Part shown: piece after piece, positions 29,040-38,633 of the stretch
Layout: each line of letters starts with the position of its first letter
Position numbering within the stretch: the stretch's first letter is position 1
Source of the DNA: Candidatus Acididesulfobacter guangdongensis
Lineage (GTDB): Bacteria; SZUA-79; Acidulodesulfobacterales; Acidulodesulfobacteraceae
Reading direction: 5' to 3'
NCBI GenBank assembly: GCA_004195045.1
Contig: SGBC01000001.1
Coordinates: 620,001 to 684,000, forward strand
DNA: 64,000 bases
Notes under the pieces: generated by a model
What the model saw: only the letters and a program-made list of their open reading frames with translations
What the model was told of the DNA's origin: nothing
Database searches by the model: none
Translations under genes and position numbers: made by a program

Positions 29040-29792
29040 TTATTTGAGAAAGCCGTTTTCATAAAGAAATTCACGGGTTATATCGGTCTGTTCCGCTCTG
29101 TGTTTCATGGTTATATGCGAGTTTTTATTGTAAGTACTATGTTCTGCGTTATTGTCAAGATTATTGCTGCCTGTGCTTGCTGCAGAGCCTGAATTTTTAA
29201 GCAGTCTTTCAGAATTATTTATGACTGCTTTTTCTATTATATCAAATTCGATATTGACAAACTCACCTATTTTTATATCCCCTAAATTTGTAAACTTGTA
29301 AGTCAAAGGTATGATGCTCACGTAAAAATCATTATTTTTAATTTCATTAATTGTCAGACTAATGCCGTCAACGGCAATCGAACCTTTGTCGATTAAATAT
29401 TTGGACGATTCGGGAGCGTTATTTGCAATACCTATTATGTAGGCATTTTTATATTGGCGTTTATTTATAACTTTTCCTGTTCCGTCAATATGTCCTAATA
29501 CAAAATGCCCGGATATATCGCTATTTACCGATAAAGCGGGTTCAATGTTAACTTTAGTTCCGGTTTTCATATATTTTAACGACGATTTTTTAAATGTTTC
29601 CGGCGAAAAATCAAAATATACAGTCTTAGCATTTATACTTCTTACGGTCAGACATATTCCGTTAACGGCTATGCTCTGACCTATGTAGGATTTCACGGAG
29701 CATTCAGGAAGATAAACCCCCAATATCCCGCTGTTTGAACTAAATGTTATAGATTTGACCTCGCCTTTTTCTTTAATTATTCCGGTGAACAT
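29040..29792 (-). CDS. ribE: Riboflavin synthase alpha chain
   Basis: Dismutates two lumazines to riboflavin. Two lumazine-binding repeats are visible: MFTGIIKEKGEVKS with AVNGICLTVRSI, and VLGHIDGTGKV with AVDGISLTINEIKN. The domain ends near residue 195. A further 55 residues are rich in Asn, Ser and Thr and finish with ITREFLYENGFL. The whole is longer (250) than the usual 200-220 because of the Asn/Ser-rich stretch. It lies between ribD and ribBA. Confidence 0.94.
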   Translation of the reverse strand: MFTGIIKEKGEVKSITFSSNSGILGVYLPECSVKSYIGQSIAVNGICLTVRSINAKTVYFDFSPETFKKSSLKYMKTGTKVNIEPALSVNSDISGHFVLGHIDGTGKVINKRQYKNAYIIGIANNAPESSKYLIDKGSIAVDGISLTINEIKNNDFYVSIIPLTYKFTNLGDIKIGEFVNIEFDIIEKAVINNSERLLKNSGSAASTGSNNLDNNAEHSTYNKNSHITMKHRAEQTDITREFLYENGFLK

Positions 29793-29852
29793 AATTTATA
29801 TTTTAATAATTTATTTTAATATTTTAATTTACAGTCTGGTTTATTTAAAAGA

Positions 29853-31232
29853 TTATGATTCTGGATAATAAATTAAAAAAATATCGTCGCCAGTTTTTTT
29901 AATGTCCAAATTTTTTAATTTAATCAACTGTTTATTGGTGTATAAATCATTCAAGCCGTCTTTAACGGCATTCCCGGTCTGTAAATTATTATTAAATTTA
30001 TTTAAATTAATATTTGAAAAATTAATTAAATCGAATGCGCCTATAGAATTTCCGGCAGAATTATTAAAACCTGCAGCCGTACTGTCAATAATATTAATAT
30101 TCCCTATCAGATAAGGCGTTATATTAAATATTAATTTATCGTAAAGTTTATTTGATATAAGATAAGCAAATAAATTTGGTCCAGGCTCTACAAATATACT
30201 TGTAATACCGTATGCTGCGCATTCTTTAAAAATACAGGCGATGTCAAGATAATGTTTTTTTTGTAAAACATCGCAGTCGCTGCCGATAGTAAAACCATTT
30301 TTTTCGGCACTCTCGGCTGAATAATTTTTTAATCTGTCTTCATAGCTATTATTATATAACACTTCTTTTATAATTGCACCTTTTTGTTCAAGCAATTTTT
30401 TTCTTTTTAATTTTTCTTCGCTATATTTGAAAGAGGTGAAAATAAAAATTTTATCGCCGTCATTTTTATATTTGAAAAGTTTTGAGTCGGCAGGAGTCAT
30501 AAGATTTGAGTCAATAATAATTTTTGCAAACTTTTTGTCGGCAATGATGTTATCCTTAGCGTATCTGATATTTAATCTTGGATTATCGCTTATAACCGTA
30601 TTGGCAGATACCATAATGGCGTCATGCATAAGCCGCAAATTATGAGTATATCGTAAAGATTTTTCCGATGACAGATAAAACTGGGTGTTGTTCAGGGCAT
30701 TATTTTTACTATCCACCGCTGCATTTTTATGGGAAAATCCAATTTTTCCGTCTATACTGACTGCAAGTTTGATTGTAATAAAAGGAAGTTCGGCGCTAAT
30801 ATTTTTCAGGAATATTTCGTTCAGTTTTTTTGCCCTGTCCTCTAAAACGCCATATTTGACATCAATTCCGTTATCCTTGAGATATTTGAACCCTTTACCG
30901 GAAACTAAAGGATTAGGGTCTTTCATGGCTGCAACCACGCGCGAAATTCCGTATTTTTTTATTGATTCAACGCATGGAGGAGTTTTTCCAAAATGACTGC
31001 AGGGTTCTAAACTTACATATAAGGTTGCCCCTTTCGCGTCGCTGCCTGCCATTTTAAGAGCAATAATTTCAGCATGCGGTCCTCCTGCTTTTTTATGATA
31101 TCCAGATCCTATAACTTTGCTATTTTTAACAATTACGGAACCTACCATAGGATTGGGAGACGTTAAACCTGCAGCTTTTCTTGCAAGATTTAATGTTTTG
31201 GCAATGTAATATTCATCGATGCGGTCAGTCAT
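29853..31232 (-). CDS. ribD: Bifunctional pyrimidine deaminase/reductase RibD
   Basis: Catalyses the deamination and reduction steps of riboflavin synthesis. The deaminase domain has the zinc motifs GPHAEIIAL and SLEPCSHFGKTPPCVESI. The reductase domain begins near ITIKLAVSIDGKIG and continues through DNPRLNIRY and FVEPGPNLFAYLI. At about 460 residues it is roughly 90 longer than usual; Asn-rich inserts in the reductase half account for this. A TTG 15 nt upstream is in frame inside the nrdR end, but the ATG one base after the nrdR stop is the natural start. No FMN riboswitch was found ahead of nrdR-ribD. Confidence 0.94.
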   Translation of the reverse strand: MTDRIDEYYIAKTLNLARKAAGLTSPNPMVGSVIVKNSKVIGSGYHKKAGGPHAEIIALKMAGSDAKGATLYVSLEPCSHFGKTPPCVESIKKYGISRVVAAMKDPNPLVSGKGFKYLKDNGIDVKYGVLEDRAKKLNEIFLKNISAELPFITIKLAVSIDGKIGFSHKNAAVDSKNNALNNTQFYLSSEKSLRYTHNLRLMHDAIMVSANTVISDNPRLNIRYAKDNIIADKKFAKIIIDSNLMTPADSKLFKYKNDGDKIFIFTSFKYSEEKLKRKKLLEQKGAIIKEVLYNNSYEDRLKNYSAESAEKNGFTIGSDCDVLQKKHYLDIACIFKECAAYGITSIFVEPGPNLFAYLISNKLYDKLIFNITPYLIGNINIIDSTAAGFNNSAGNSIGAFDLINFSNINLNKFNNNLQTGNAVKDGLNDLYTNKQLIKLKNLDIKKTGDDIFLIYYPES

Positions 31233-31233
31233 T

Positions 31234-31689
31234 TTATTTTTTTTCAATTAAATCAGATACTGTTTCGTATAATTCGTTTATATCTTTAAACGACAGATAG
31301 ACTGAAGCAAATCTCACATAGCTTATAGCATCGATATTTTTTAGTTTATTAAGAGCAAATTTTCCGATTTCCGTACTTTGTATTTCGTTCAGACTGCTTT
31401 CCTCAATCCATTTTTCAACTGATTGGATTATAGTTTCTATATCTTCTATGGAAACAGGTCTTTTTTCACATGCTTTAATTAAACCGTTCAATATTTTCTG
31501 TCTGTCAAAAGCTTCGCGTCTGCCGTCTTTTTTAATAATTAAAGGCAACGACATAACAATCGTTTCTAATGTATAAAATTTTCTGCCGCAAAAATTGCAC
31601 TGCCTTTTTCTGCGGACTGCTTTGGCATCTTTAGATAATCTTGAATCTATAACTTTATCGTCTTCGCTTGAACAAAACGGACATTTCAT
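31234..31689 (-). CDS. nrdR: Transcriptional repressor NrdR
   Basis: Nucleotide-sensing repressor of ribonucleotide reductase genes. The zinc ribbon (MKCPFCSSEDDKVIDSRLSK ... QCNFCGRKFYTLE) is followed by the ATP-cone domain (VIKKDGRREAFDRQKILNGL equivalent) and ends with YVRFASVYLSFKDI. The 151-residue length is normal. Its stop is one base from the ribD ATG, which suggests translational coupling. It is the first gene of the minus-strand riboflavin series. Confidence 0.96.
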   Translation of the reverse strand: MKCPFCSSEDDKVIDSRLSKDAKAVRRKRQCNFCGRKFYTLETIVMSLPLIIKKDGRREAFDRQKILNGLIKACEKRPVSIEDIETIIQSVEKWIEESSLNEIQSTEIGKFALNKLKNIDAISYVRFASVYLSFKDINELYETVSDLIEKK

Positions 31690-31854
31690 AGATAATTTTA
31701 TTATTAATATAAGTATAAATTAAGTATAATAATATATAGAGGCACATGGATAATATAACATTTTTCAGCACAGTTTGTTATTATGCAATTTTTATTTATA
31801 AAAAATATTGCTATTATTATAATATAAATTTATAAAAATAAAAAAATAAAAAAG

Positions 31855-32553
31855 ATGTTTTACAAAAATTCTATCAAAGACAACAATGCTTTTACATTAA
31901 TCGAACTGGTGATGGTTTTGGTTTTAATAGGAATAGTCGGCATAATAGGCGTTGTAGGGCTTGGTTCCGCTGTTTCAAGCGATAGGGCAATTTATGAAAG
32001 GCAGTTTGAATCGTCTATCAGGTATGCCCAGCAGTATTCTATGTCTCATTACTGTTTTGCATTTGTAGTTTTTGGTCTGTCAGCTAATTCAAATTCCTGC
32101 TCCGTATCTTCCGGCGGAGTGAACTCGGGCGCAGAATACGGCGGATACCAGATATGTGCGTGTCCTTCGTCAAACAGTACAATAAATAGCGGCGGCACAT
32201 CGTCCGCCCCTGTTTTAATAAATAATCCTCTGGCGCAGGTTGCAGGTTATTTTCAAACCGCATTTAACTACAATATAAAATACTCAGTTCAAAATAATGC
32301 CAACGCTGCGCCGAATATAACCGGAAATTATTTTGCTTTTAATTCGGAAGGACAGCCCGGCGTTTTTTCCGCTTCCGCTTCCGCAGATGCTTTTTGCTCA
32401 CCCCAAAGCGCTCAATATTTTACGCCGTTTTCGGTCGCTGCCGATTCTGCGGCAGATTATTTTATTAACATATCCTTCGGCGATAAACCTTCGGATTCTT
32501 TTTATGTTTATCCTAATACAGGGCTTGTAAGCAGCAGCGGCACCCTGCAATAA
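31855..32553 (+). CDS. Type IV pilin-like / pseudopilin protein
   Basis: 232 residues with an N-terminal class III signal: a short basic leader, then FTLIELVMVLVLIGIVGIIG, the prepilin hydrophobic helix with Glu at +5. The residue before the cleavage site is Ala (DNNA/FTLIE) instead of the normal Gly. The rest is a Ser/Gly/Asn/Ala-rich globular domain with four or more cysteines, like GspH/FimT pseudopilins. No pilus assembly genes are adjacent. A weak terminator follows. Confidence 0.75.
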   Translation: MFYKNSIKDNNAFTLIELVMVLVLIGIVGIIGVVGLGSAVSSDRAIYERQFESSIRYAQQYSMSHYCFAFVVFGLSANSNSCSVSSGGVNSGAEYGGYQICACPSSNSTINSGGTSSAPVLINNPLAQVAGYFQTAFNYNIKYSVQNNANAAPNITGNYFAFNSEGQPGVFSASASADAFCSPQSAQYFTPFSVAADSAADYFINISFGDKPSDSFYVYPNTGLVSSSGTLQ

Positions 32554-32558
32554 TAACA

Positions 32559-32596
32559 AAATTATTTATTTTATCCATTCACAAATAATTTTTTTG
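32559..32596 (+). terminator. Probable terminator after the pilin-like gene
   Basis: AAATTATTT (32559-32567) pairs with AAATAATTT (32583-32591), followed by a run of T residues, just after the stop codon. The stem is all A-T, so confidence is limited. Confidence 0.4.
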
Positions 32597-32737
32597 ATGA
32601 TATAATATTTTTTTAATTTTGTTCGGAAGCTATTTGATATTGATATATTTATTGATATTGATGCGTAAAATTTATTTTATTTTAATTTTGTTTAAAAAAT
32701 TATTTAAAAAAACACACAAGAAAGGGGGAAATTATTT

Positions 32738-33166
32738 ATGTTTATGCAAAAAATTAAAAATCTGTTTTCTGTATCGGCAATTTCTTTATCGGTAGGTTTA
32801 TTTGTTTTTGGTTTAGCAGTGTTTGCGGCGCCGAAGTTTGCAAACGCTAAAACAAAAACTTTTTATTGCCCGTTAGGCTATTCTTTTAACCCAAAGTTAG
32901 AACTGTGCGAAGGCGACGGAAGCCTGAAAGGCTACAACACTACACCTGCTACAAAGATAAACGTTTTTAAATCAAAACACCATGTTTTTATTTGTCCAAA
33001 TAAGTATGTCTATTCTAAAAAGATTCAGCTGTGCAGAGGCGAAGGTTCTTTAAAGGGCAGCAATATTCAGCCTACTGTTGAGACCAGAAAAGCAAAACCT
33101 GTTTCAAAAATTTCTAAAACTGCTCTGAAAAATATTAAAAAGACTGCTTTGAAGGTAAAAAAATAA
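32738..33166 (+). CDS. Small secreted protein with two Cys-containing repeats
   Basis: 142 residues. A signal peptide covers about 1-38 (ending KFANAK). Two repeats of about 30 residues follow: FYCPLGYSFNPKLELCEGDG with SLKGYN, and FICPNKYVYSKKIQLCRGEG with SLKGSN. Each has two cysteines 12-14 apart and a G-x-GSLKG end. The last 40 residues are Lys-rich and strongly basic. The C-P-x-x-Y ... C spacing loosely recalls small chitin-binding modules, but no family was confirmed. A GGGGG Shine-Dalgarno is present. Confidence 0.6.
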   Translation: MFMQKIKNLFSVSAISLSVGLFVFGLAVFAAPKFANAKTKTFYCPLGYSFNPKLELCEGDGSLKGYNTTPATKINVFKSKHHVFICPNKYVYSKKIQLCRGEGSLKGSNIQPTVETRKAKPVSKISKTALKNIKKTALKVKK

Positions 33167-33356
33167 GCGGTAAAAAAACAGAACCTGAATTTTATTCTAA
33201 CTGAATGCAATAAATATTGACCGTATTGCAATCGTTATACACCGTCCGGATTTGGCAATATTGCCGGCGTAATATTATTGTTATTTTTATTTATTTCTAT
33301 TATCAAGATTAAGTTAAATAAAAAATAAACAAATTGGATGAAATATAAAACATAAA

Positions 33357-34340
33357 GTGAAAATAATAGCAATATTAAGAAATCAGAGGATGTTTGATAT
33401 ATTAAAAGAGTATGCCGACTTAAATAATTTCGGTATTATTCGTTATGCAGATGTTAAAGATTTTTTTGAAGATTATTCTTCATACTCAAGCGAAGATATT
33501 TATATGGTTGTCAACGCTGGAATAGATATAGGGCGTGATGTGCTGTCTCTAAAAAATCTTAAAGCTGTTCAGCAGTTCGGCATTGGTTTTGAAAATGTTG
33601 ATTTAGACGAAGCGGCAAAAAACAGAATACCTGTTTTTAACGTTCCTACACAAGGTACGGCAAATGCAACGTCTGTGGCAGAACTGTCGATGTTTTACGC
33701 TCTTGCCCTTGCAAGAGATTATAACGGATGTATAAATTCTATCAATCACGGCATTGCAAATGAACCTATGGGTATCAGCCTTGCCGGAAAAAAATTCGGT
33801 ATTATAGGTATGGGCGGAATAGGTCTTGAGCTCATAAGACTTCTTAAGCCTTTTAATACCGTTATTTACGGCATTAAACACTCGAGACCGGAAAAAGATT
33901 ACGCAAGGAAATTAGGCATAGAGTTTACAGGAACATTTGACGACGATTTTAAAATTATTCTGCCTAAATTAGATTTCCTTATTCTTGCGCTTCCGCTTAA
34001 TGAAACTACGCAAAATATTTTAAACGGCGAAACAATAGCGCTGCTGAAAAAAGGTTCCTATGTCATAAACGTAGGCAGAGCGGGACTTATTGAAAAAAAC
34101 GCTCTTGTGGAAGCATTAAAAAGCGGAAGGATTAAAGGCGCCGGACTCGATGTCCTGTGGGATGAACCTGCGCATATAAAAGATGAAATATTTCATTTCA
34201 ATGTTATAGCGACTCCTCACATCGGCGGAGCCACAGAATCGTCGATTCACGATATAGCGAGAATATGTATAGAAAATATTAAGAATTATATCGCCAGTAA
34301 AAGCTTGATAAATTGTGTAAATTCGGAAGCATTAAGTTAG
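33357..34340 (+). CDS. D-isomer-specific 2-hydroxyacid dehydrogenase
   Basis: NAD-dependent dehydrogenase of the D-2-hydroxyacid family, 327 residues. The NAD-binding motif is KFGIIGMGGIGLEL. The catalytic region shows YVINVGRAGLIEK, GLDVLWDEPAH and the His in IATPHIGGATESS. Substrate (phosphoglycerate, lactate, glyoxylate or another) cannot be told from the motifs. The frame starts at GTG 33357 with no clear ribosome-binding site. No neighbour suggests a pathway. Confidence 0.88.
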   Translation: MKIIAILRNQRMFDILKEYADLNNFGIIRYADVKDFFEDYSSYSSEDIYMVVNAGIDIGRDVLSLKNLKAVQQFGIGFENVDLDEAAKNRIPVFNVPTQGTANATSVAELSMFYALALARDYNGCINSINHGIANEPMGISLAGKKFGIIGMGGIGLELIRLLKPFNTVIYGIKHSRPEKDYARKLGIEFTGTFDDDFKIILPKLDFLILALPLNETTQNILNGETIALLKKGSYVINVGRAGLIEKNALVEALKSGRIKGAGLDVLWDEPAHIKDEIFHFNVIATPHIGGATESSIHDIARICIENIKNYIASKSLINCVNSEALS

Positions 34341-34467
34341 AAGGCGGCAGGCAGATGGATATATGTATAGAATAGAGATGATAAGTTTATTATTACCCTG
34401 TTATTGCATTTAAGATTAAAATTAAACAGATAAATATAATAAAAATAGAAAAATAAAAAGGACATTT

Positions 34468-37335
34468 ATGGATTATAAAAATACGCTTAATTTGCCGTCT
34501 ACCGGTTTTCCCATGAAGGCTAATCTGAAAACCACCGAAGAAAAATTTTTAAAAGAGTGGGATGAGATGGATTTATACGGAAAAATGTCGGAAAAAGCAA
34601 AAGAAAAAAATTTTAAAACATTTATCCTCCATGACGGTCCGCCGTATGCAAACGGTCATATTCATCTCGGCACTGCTCTGAATAAAATTTTGAAAGATAT
34701 TATAATACGATTTAAATTTATGCAGGGCTATTACGCCCCTTACATACCCGGCTGGGATTGCCACGGTCTTCCTATAGAGCATAATGTAGATAAAAGTTTA
34801 AAACATAAAGACGCTATTACACAGCTGGAAAAAAGAAAACTCTGCAGGCAGTATGCCGCAGAGTTTGTAGAAATCCAGAAAGCTGAATTTAAACGGCTTG
34901 GCGGCGTCGGAAGGTATGACGAGCCGTATTTAACAATGAATTATTCCTATGAAGCCAATACCGTCAGGAAACTGGCTGATTTCATTAAAAACGGCGGGCT
35001 TTACAGAGCAAATAAACCGATATATTGGTGCAGTTCGTGCAGAACAGCGCTTGCCGAAGCCGAGGTTGAATATGCGGAAAAAACATCGCCTTCGATTTAT
35101 GTAAAATTTAAAATGAAATCGGGACTCGGTGATATCGCAAATCTGCCGGAAGGCGAAAGTATTTTTGCGGTGATATGGACAACTACCCCATGGACATTGC
35201 CGGCGAATCTCGCAATATCCGTAAATCCTGATTTTGATTATGTTTTTGTTGAGGTAAATAAAAATCTAAACGGCAGCAGCGGTAATGGCAAAGAAATATA
35301 TATATTAGAAGAAAGTCTTGCCGAAGAAACATTAAAAAAGTTTGGATTTAAAGACGGCGAATTTAAAATACTGACGAAAACCAATGGAAAAAATTTGGAA
35401 AATAAGATCGCTGCGCATCCGTTTTTAAATAGGGACTCTATTCTTATTCTGGGCAAGCATGTAAAAAAAGATACCGGTACGGGTCTTGTTCATACCGCGC
35501 CCGGTCACGGAGACGACGATTACGCCGTCGGATTAAAATACAATTTGCCCGCATATGCTCCGGTTAACAATGAAGGCAGGTTTGTAAACGATGTAGAGTT
35601 TTTTGCCGGAATGCGTGTTTTTGATTCTAATCCCCATGTTATAGAAAAATTAAAAGAAACAGATTCATTAGTTCTTGAAGAAAAAATTGAGCATTCTTAT
35701 CCTCATTGCTGGAGATGTAAAAACCCGGTTATTTTGCGTTCTACAAAGCAGTGGTTCATTTCAATGTCTATAAATAACCTTCGTGAAAATGCGCTTAAAG
35801 CTGTTAAAGAAAACGTCAAATGGATACCTCAGTGGGGGGTCGACAGAATATCCGGAATGCTTGAGGTAAGACCAGACTGGTGTGTTTCAAGACAGAGGTC
35901 ATGGGGTGTTCCAATTACGGCTTTTTATTGCAAACAATGCGGAGAGCCGCTGATAGATTATGATATTACTATGAAAATAGCAGATGAATTCGAAAAATAC
36001 GGTGCGGATATCTGGTTTGAAAAGGATGCCGGTTATTTTTTGGACGAAGCAAAAATTAGTAAACATGTCAAATGCAGCAAATGCGGCAGCGAAGAATTTG
36101 AAAAAGAAAGCGATATATTAGATGTATGGTTTGACAGCGGAGTGAGTTATTTTTGTGTTCTGAAAAATGATAAAGATATGAAAGATATCGGTTTTCCGGC
36201 AGATTTGTACCTTGAAGGTTCCGACCAGCACAGAGGTTGGTTTCACTCAAGTCTTTTAATAGCTATCGGTTCTCAGGACGGCATCCCTTACAAGTCTGTC
36301 TTGACGCATGGATTTGTCGTGGACAGTTCGGGAAGAAAGATGTCCAAGTCTCTCGGCAATGTCATTGCGCCGGATGAAATTATAAATAAATACGGAGCAG
36401 ATATATTAAGGCTGTGGGCTGCATCGGAAGATTATAAGAACGATATGAGAATTTCCAATGAAATATTATCGCGCCTTTCCGAAGGCTACAGAAAAATAAG
36501 AAATACGATAAGATTTATGCTGGGCAATCTGTATGATTTCGACGAAAACACCAATGCCGTAAACTTTGAAAATCTGCGCGATATAGACAGATATGAAATG
36601 CATAACATATCCATGCTTGCGCAAAATTTATCAAAACACTATTTAAATTATGATTTTCACCTCGTATATCAAAATATATACAGATTCGTTACGAGTTTTT
36701 CATCTTTTTATCTGGATATTGCAAAAGATTCTCTTTATGTCGAAGCAAAAAATTCATTCAAAAGAAGGTCTATTCAAACAGTTCTATACCAGGGTTTGGA
36801 TGTGCTGATTAAATACCTTGGTCCTGTTCTGCCCTTTACATCTCAGGAGGCGTGGAGCTATTTTAACAAAAAAAATAAAGAAACAGAGCTTGTATTTGAA
36901 CATTTTGACGAACCGTTTGATAAAAAAGACGAAAGTTTCATTGATTTTGAACTTGCCGAAAGGTTTGAAAAACTTATTGAAGCAAGAAATATTGTTTTAT
37001 CATCCTTAGAAAAAGCAAGAACCGAAAAAACTATAGGCAGTTCGCTTGAAGCATTGGTAATAATAAGAGCTTCCGAAGAAGATTATAAATTATTATCAGA
37101 ATTTCAAATAAACGAATTAAAAGAAATATTTATTGTGTCCGATTTGCAGATTGAGCGGCTGCAGCCGGATGAAGCAAACGGAGAGTTTATTTCAGAAGCT
37201 ATAGTAAAACCTGCTCCGGGGCAAAAATGCGCAAGATGCTGGACATTTAAAGAAAGTGTAGGAACTCATAGCGACTATAACGATGTCTGCGACAGATGCT
37301 ATGATGTATTAATTGATTTGCAAGCAGACAATTAA
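34468..37335 (+). CDS. ileS: Isoleucyl-tRNA synthetase
   Basis: Class I synthetase of 955 residues. HIGH motif is PPYANGHIHLGTALNKIL, KMSKS motif is GRKMSKSLGN, and the editing domain shows WTTTPWTLPANLAI. A C-terminal zinc finger (GQKCARCWTF ... VCDRCYDVL) is complete. Length fits the bacterial enzyme. AAAAGGAC lies before the ATG. A possible operon with tpiA 48 nt downstream. Confidence 0.97.
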   Translation: MDYKNTLNLPSTGFPMKANLKTTEEKFLKEWDEMDLYGKMSEKAKEKNFKTFILHDGPPYANGHIHLGTALNKILKDIIIRFKFMQGYYAPYIPGWDCHGLPIEHNVDKSLKHKDAITQLEKRKLCRQYAAEFVEIQKAEFKRLGGVGRYDEPYLTMNYSYEANTVRKLADFIKNGGLYRANKPIYWCSSCRTALAEAEVEYAEKTSPSIYVKFKMKSGLGDIANLPEGESIFAVIWTTTPWTLPANLAISVNPDFDYVFVEVNKNLNGSSGNGKEIYILEESLAEETLKKFGFKDGEFKILTKTNGKNLENKIAAHPFLNRDSILILGKHVKKDTGTGLVHTAPGHGDDDYAVGLKYNLPAYAPVNNEGRFVNDVEFFAGMRVFDSNPHVIEKLKETDSLVLEEKIEHSYPHCWRCKNPVILRSTKQWFISMSINNLRENALKAVKENVKWIPQWGVDRISGMLEVRPDWCVSRQRSWGVPITAFYCKQCGEPLIDYDITMKIADEFEKYGADIWFEKDAGYFLDEAKISKHVKCSKCGSEEFEKESDILDVWFDSGVSYFCVLKNDKDMKDIGFPADLYLEGSDQHRGWFHSSLLIAIGSQDGIPYKSVLTHGFVVDSSGRKMSKSLGNVIAPDEIINKYGADILRLWAASEDYKNDMRISNEILSRLSEGYRKIRNTIRFMLGNLYDFDENTNAVNFENLRDIDRYEMHNISMLAQNLSKHYLNYDFHLVYQNIYRFVTSFSSFYLDIAKDSLYVEAKNSFKRRSIQTVLYQGLDVLIKYLGPVLPFTSQEAWSYFNKKNKETELVFEHFDEPFDKKDESFIDFELAERFEKLIEARNIVLSSLEKARTEKTIGSSLEALVIIRASEEDYKLLSEFQINELKEIFIVSDLQIERLQPDEANGEFISEAIVKPAPGQKCARCWTFKESVGTHSDYNDVCDRCYDVLIDLQADN

Positions 37336-37383
37336 ATTAAATAAAACAGAAGGATAAAAATATTGTGAAAGAACGGAAATATT

Positions 37384-38427
37384 ATGAAAAAGAAAAAAAT
37401 AATCGCAGCTAATTTTAAAATGAACAAAACGCATCTTGAAGTGCGCGAATACCTGAAGTCGTTTTTTAAAAAATTGAAAGAATTCAGCAGAACCTATGAA
37501 TCCGATGATTTTAACGGCAATAAAGAAAACGGCTCAAATAGCGGCAGCAGTACGCAATCCGCATCTGTTGCAGGCGCCGCAGAAGCGGAAATAGTCTTCG
37601 CTCCCCCCTTCACGGCTCTTAATGAAGCATACAATATAATTGAAGAAAATTCAGAATTCAGAAATATTGTTAAACTTGCTTCGCAAAATGTTTATTGCGA
37701 ATCATCGGGTGCATATACCGGCGAAATATCCATAGATATGATTAAAGCATTCAATTGTACATACGCTATCGTAGGTCATTCAGAAAGAAGATGGATATTC
37801 AACGAATCCGAAGAACTTATTGCTAAAAAAATTTCCGCTATATTATATTACAATACAAAAATAGCAGCCGATATCCGTAATGACGGCGATAATAACGCAG
37901 AAAAACATAGCGTCAAATTTTCTGCTGTATCGCCCATATTGTGCGTCGGTGAAAATTTAGAGATTAGAAAAAGCGGAAAAGCCTTTGATTTTGTGGCAGC
38001 GCAGTTAGACAGCGCATTAAATTGCTATGCAAAAGATTTAAACGGCGGAACTGTGCAGAATAAGGACGGGTTTAGCTCTATAAAAACAGCGAAAAGTATT
38101 AATAGCAATCATAAAGGCAGCGGCAGTACCAACGCTGCGGGTATTGATACCGGAAAGCTCATAATTGCCTATGAACCTATATGGGCAATAGGCACGGGAG
38201 CGTCTATAGAACCGGAAGACGGCGAAAAGATGCATAAATTTATATATGAATATTTAACCGCTAATTATTGCATTGAAAATTTTTCGGTAATTTACGGCGG
38301 AAGCGTTACCGAAAAAAATATTAATGTATTAATGGAAAAAGACCATATTGACGGCGTATTGGTCGGCGGAGCAAGTCTTGACCCCCAATCTTTTTTTAAT
38401 ATATACAGTTTTGCCGTTTCAAAATAA
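37384..38427 (+). CDS. tpiA: Triosephosphate isomerase with low-complexity insertions
   Basis: Glycolytic isomerase. Catalytic residues are present: Lys in ANFKMNKT, His in YAIVGHSERRW and Glu in IIAYEPIWAIGTG, followed by IYGGSVTEKN and GVLVGGASLD. It has 347 residues, nearly 100 more than a normal TIM. Extra material lies at about 40-65 (Asn/Gly/Ser/Ala-rich), about 165-180 and about 215-250 (Asn/Ser/Gly-rich), in loops between barrel elements. The catalytic residues remain intact, so the enzyme is probably active. Confidence 0.95.
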   Translation: MKKKKIIAANFKMNKTHLEVREYLKSFFKKLKEFSRTYESDDFNGNKENGSNSGSSTQSASVAGAAEAEIVFAPPFTALNEAYNIIEENSEFRNIVKLASQNVYCESSGAYTGEISIDMIKAFNCTYAIVGHSERRWIFNESEELIAKKISAILYYNTKIAADIRNDGDNNAEKHSVKFSAVSPILCVGENLEIRKSGKAFDFVAAQLDSALNCYAKDLNGGTVQNKDGFSSIKTAKSINSNHKGSGSTNAAGIDTGKLIIAYEPIWAIGTGASIEPEDGEKMHKFIYEYLTANYCIENFSVIYGGSVTEKNINVLMEKDHIDGVLVGGASLDPQSFFNIYSFAVSK

Positions 38428-38633
38428 AATATTGCATATCGCAAATATTGCAAAGTCATGAAAATACAGCAGCGCAGCGATGGCATATTTCTAATTTTGA
38501 TTATCCTGCGGCAAATTCATCTTCATTTAAAGTTATAAATAATATATAATATAAAAATATGTATATGCAATACTATATATATTAACAGCATACAACTTAC
38601 ACAACATATACTAATAAACAGGTTGATAAAAAA

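Noticed and set aside
31690-31854. FMN riboswitch ahead of the riboflavin genes
   Set aside because: No AGGGNC-type conserved blocks or multi-stem fold were seen in the leader upstream of nrdR-ribD.
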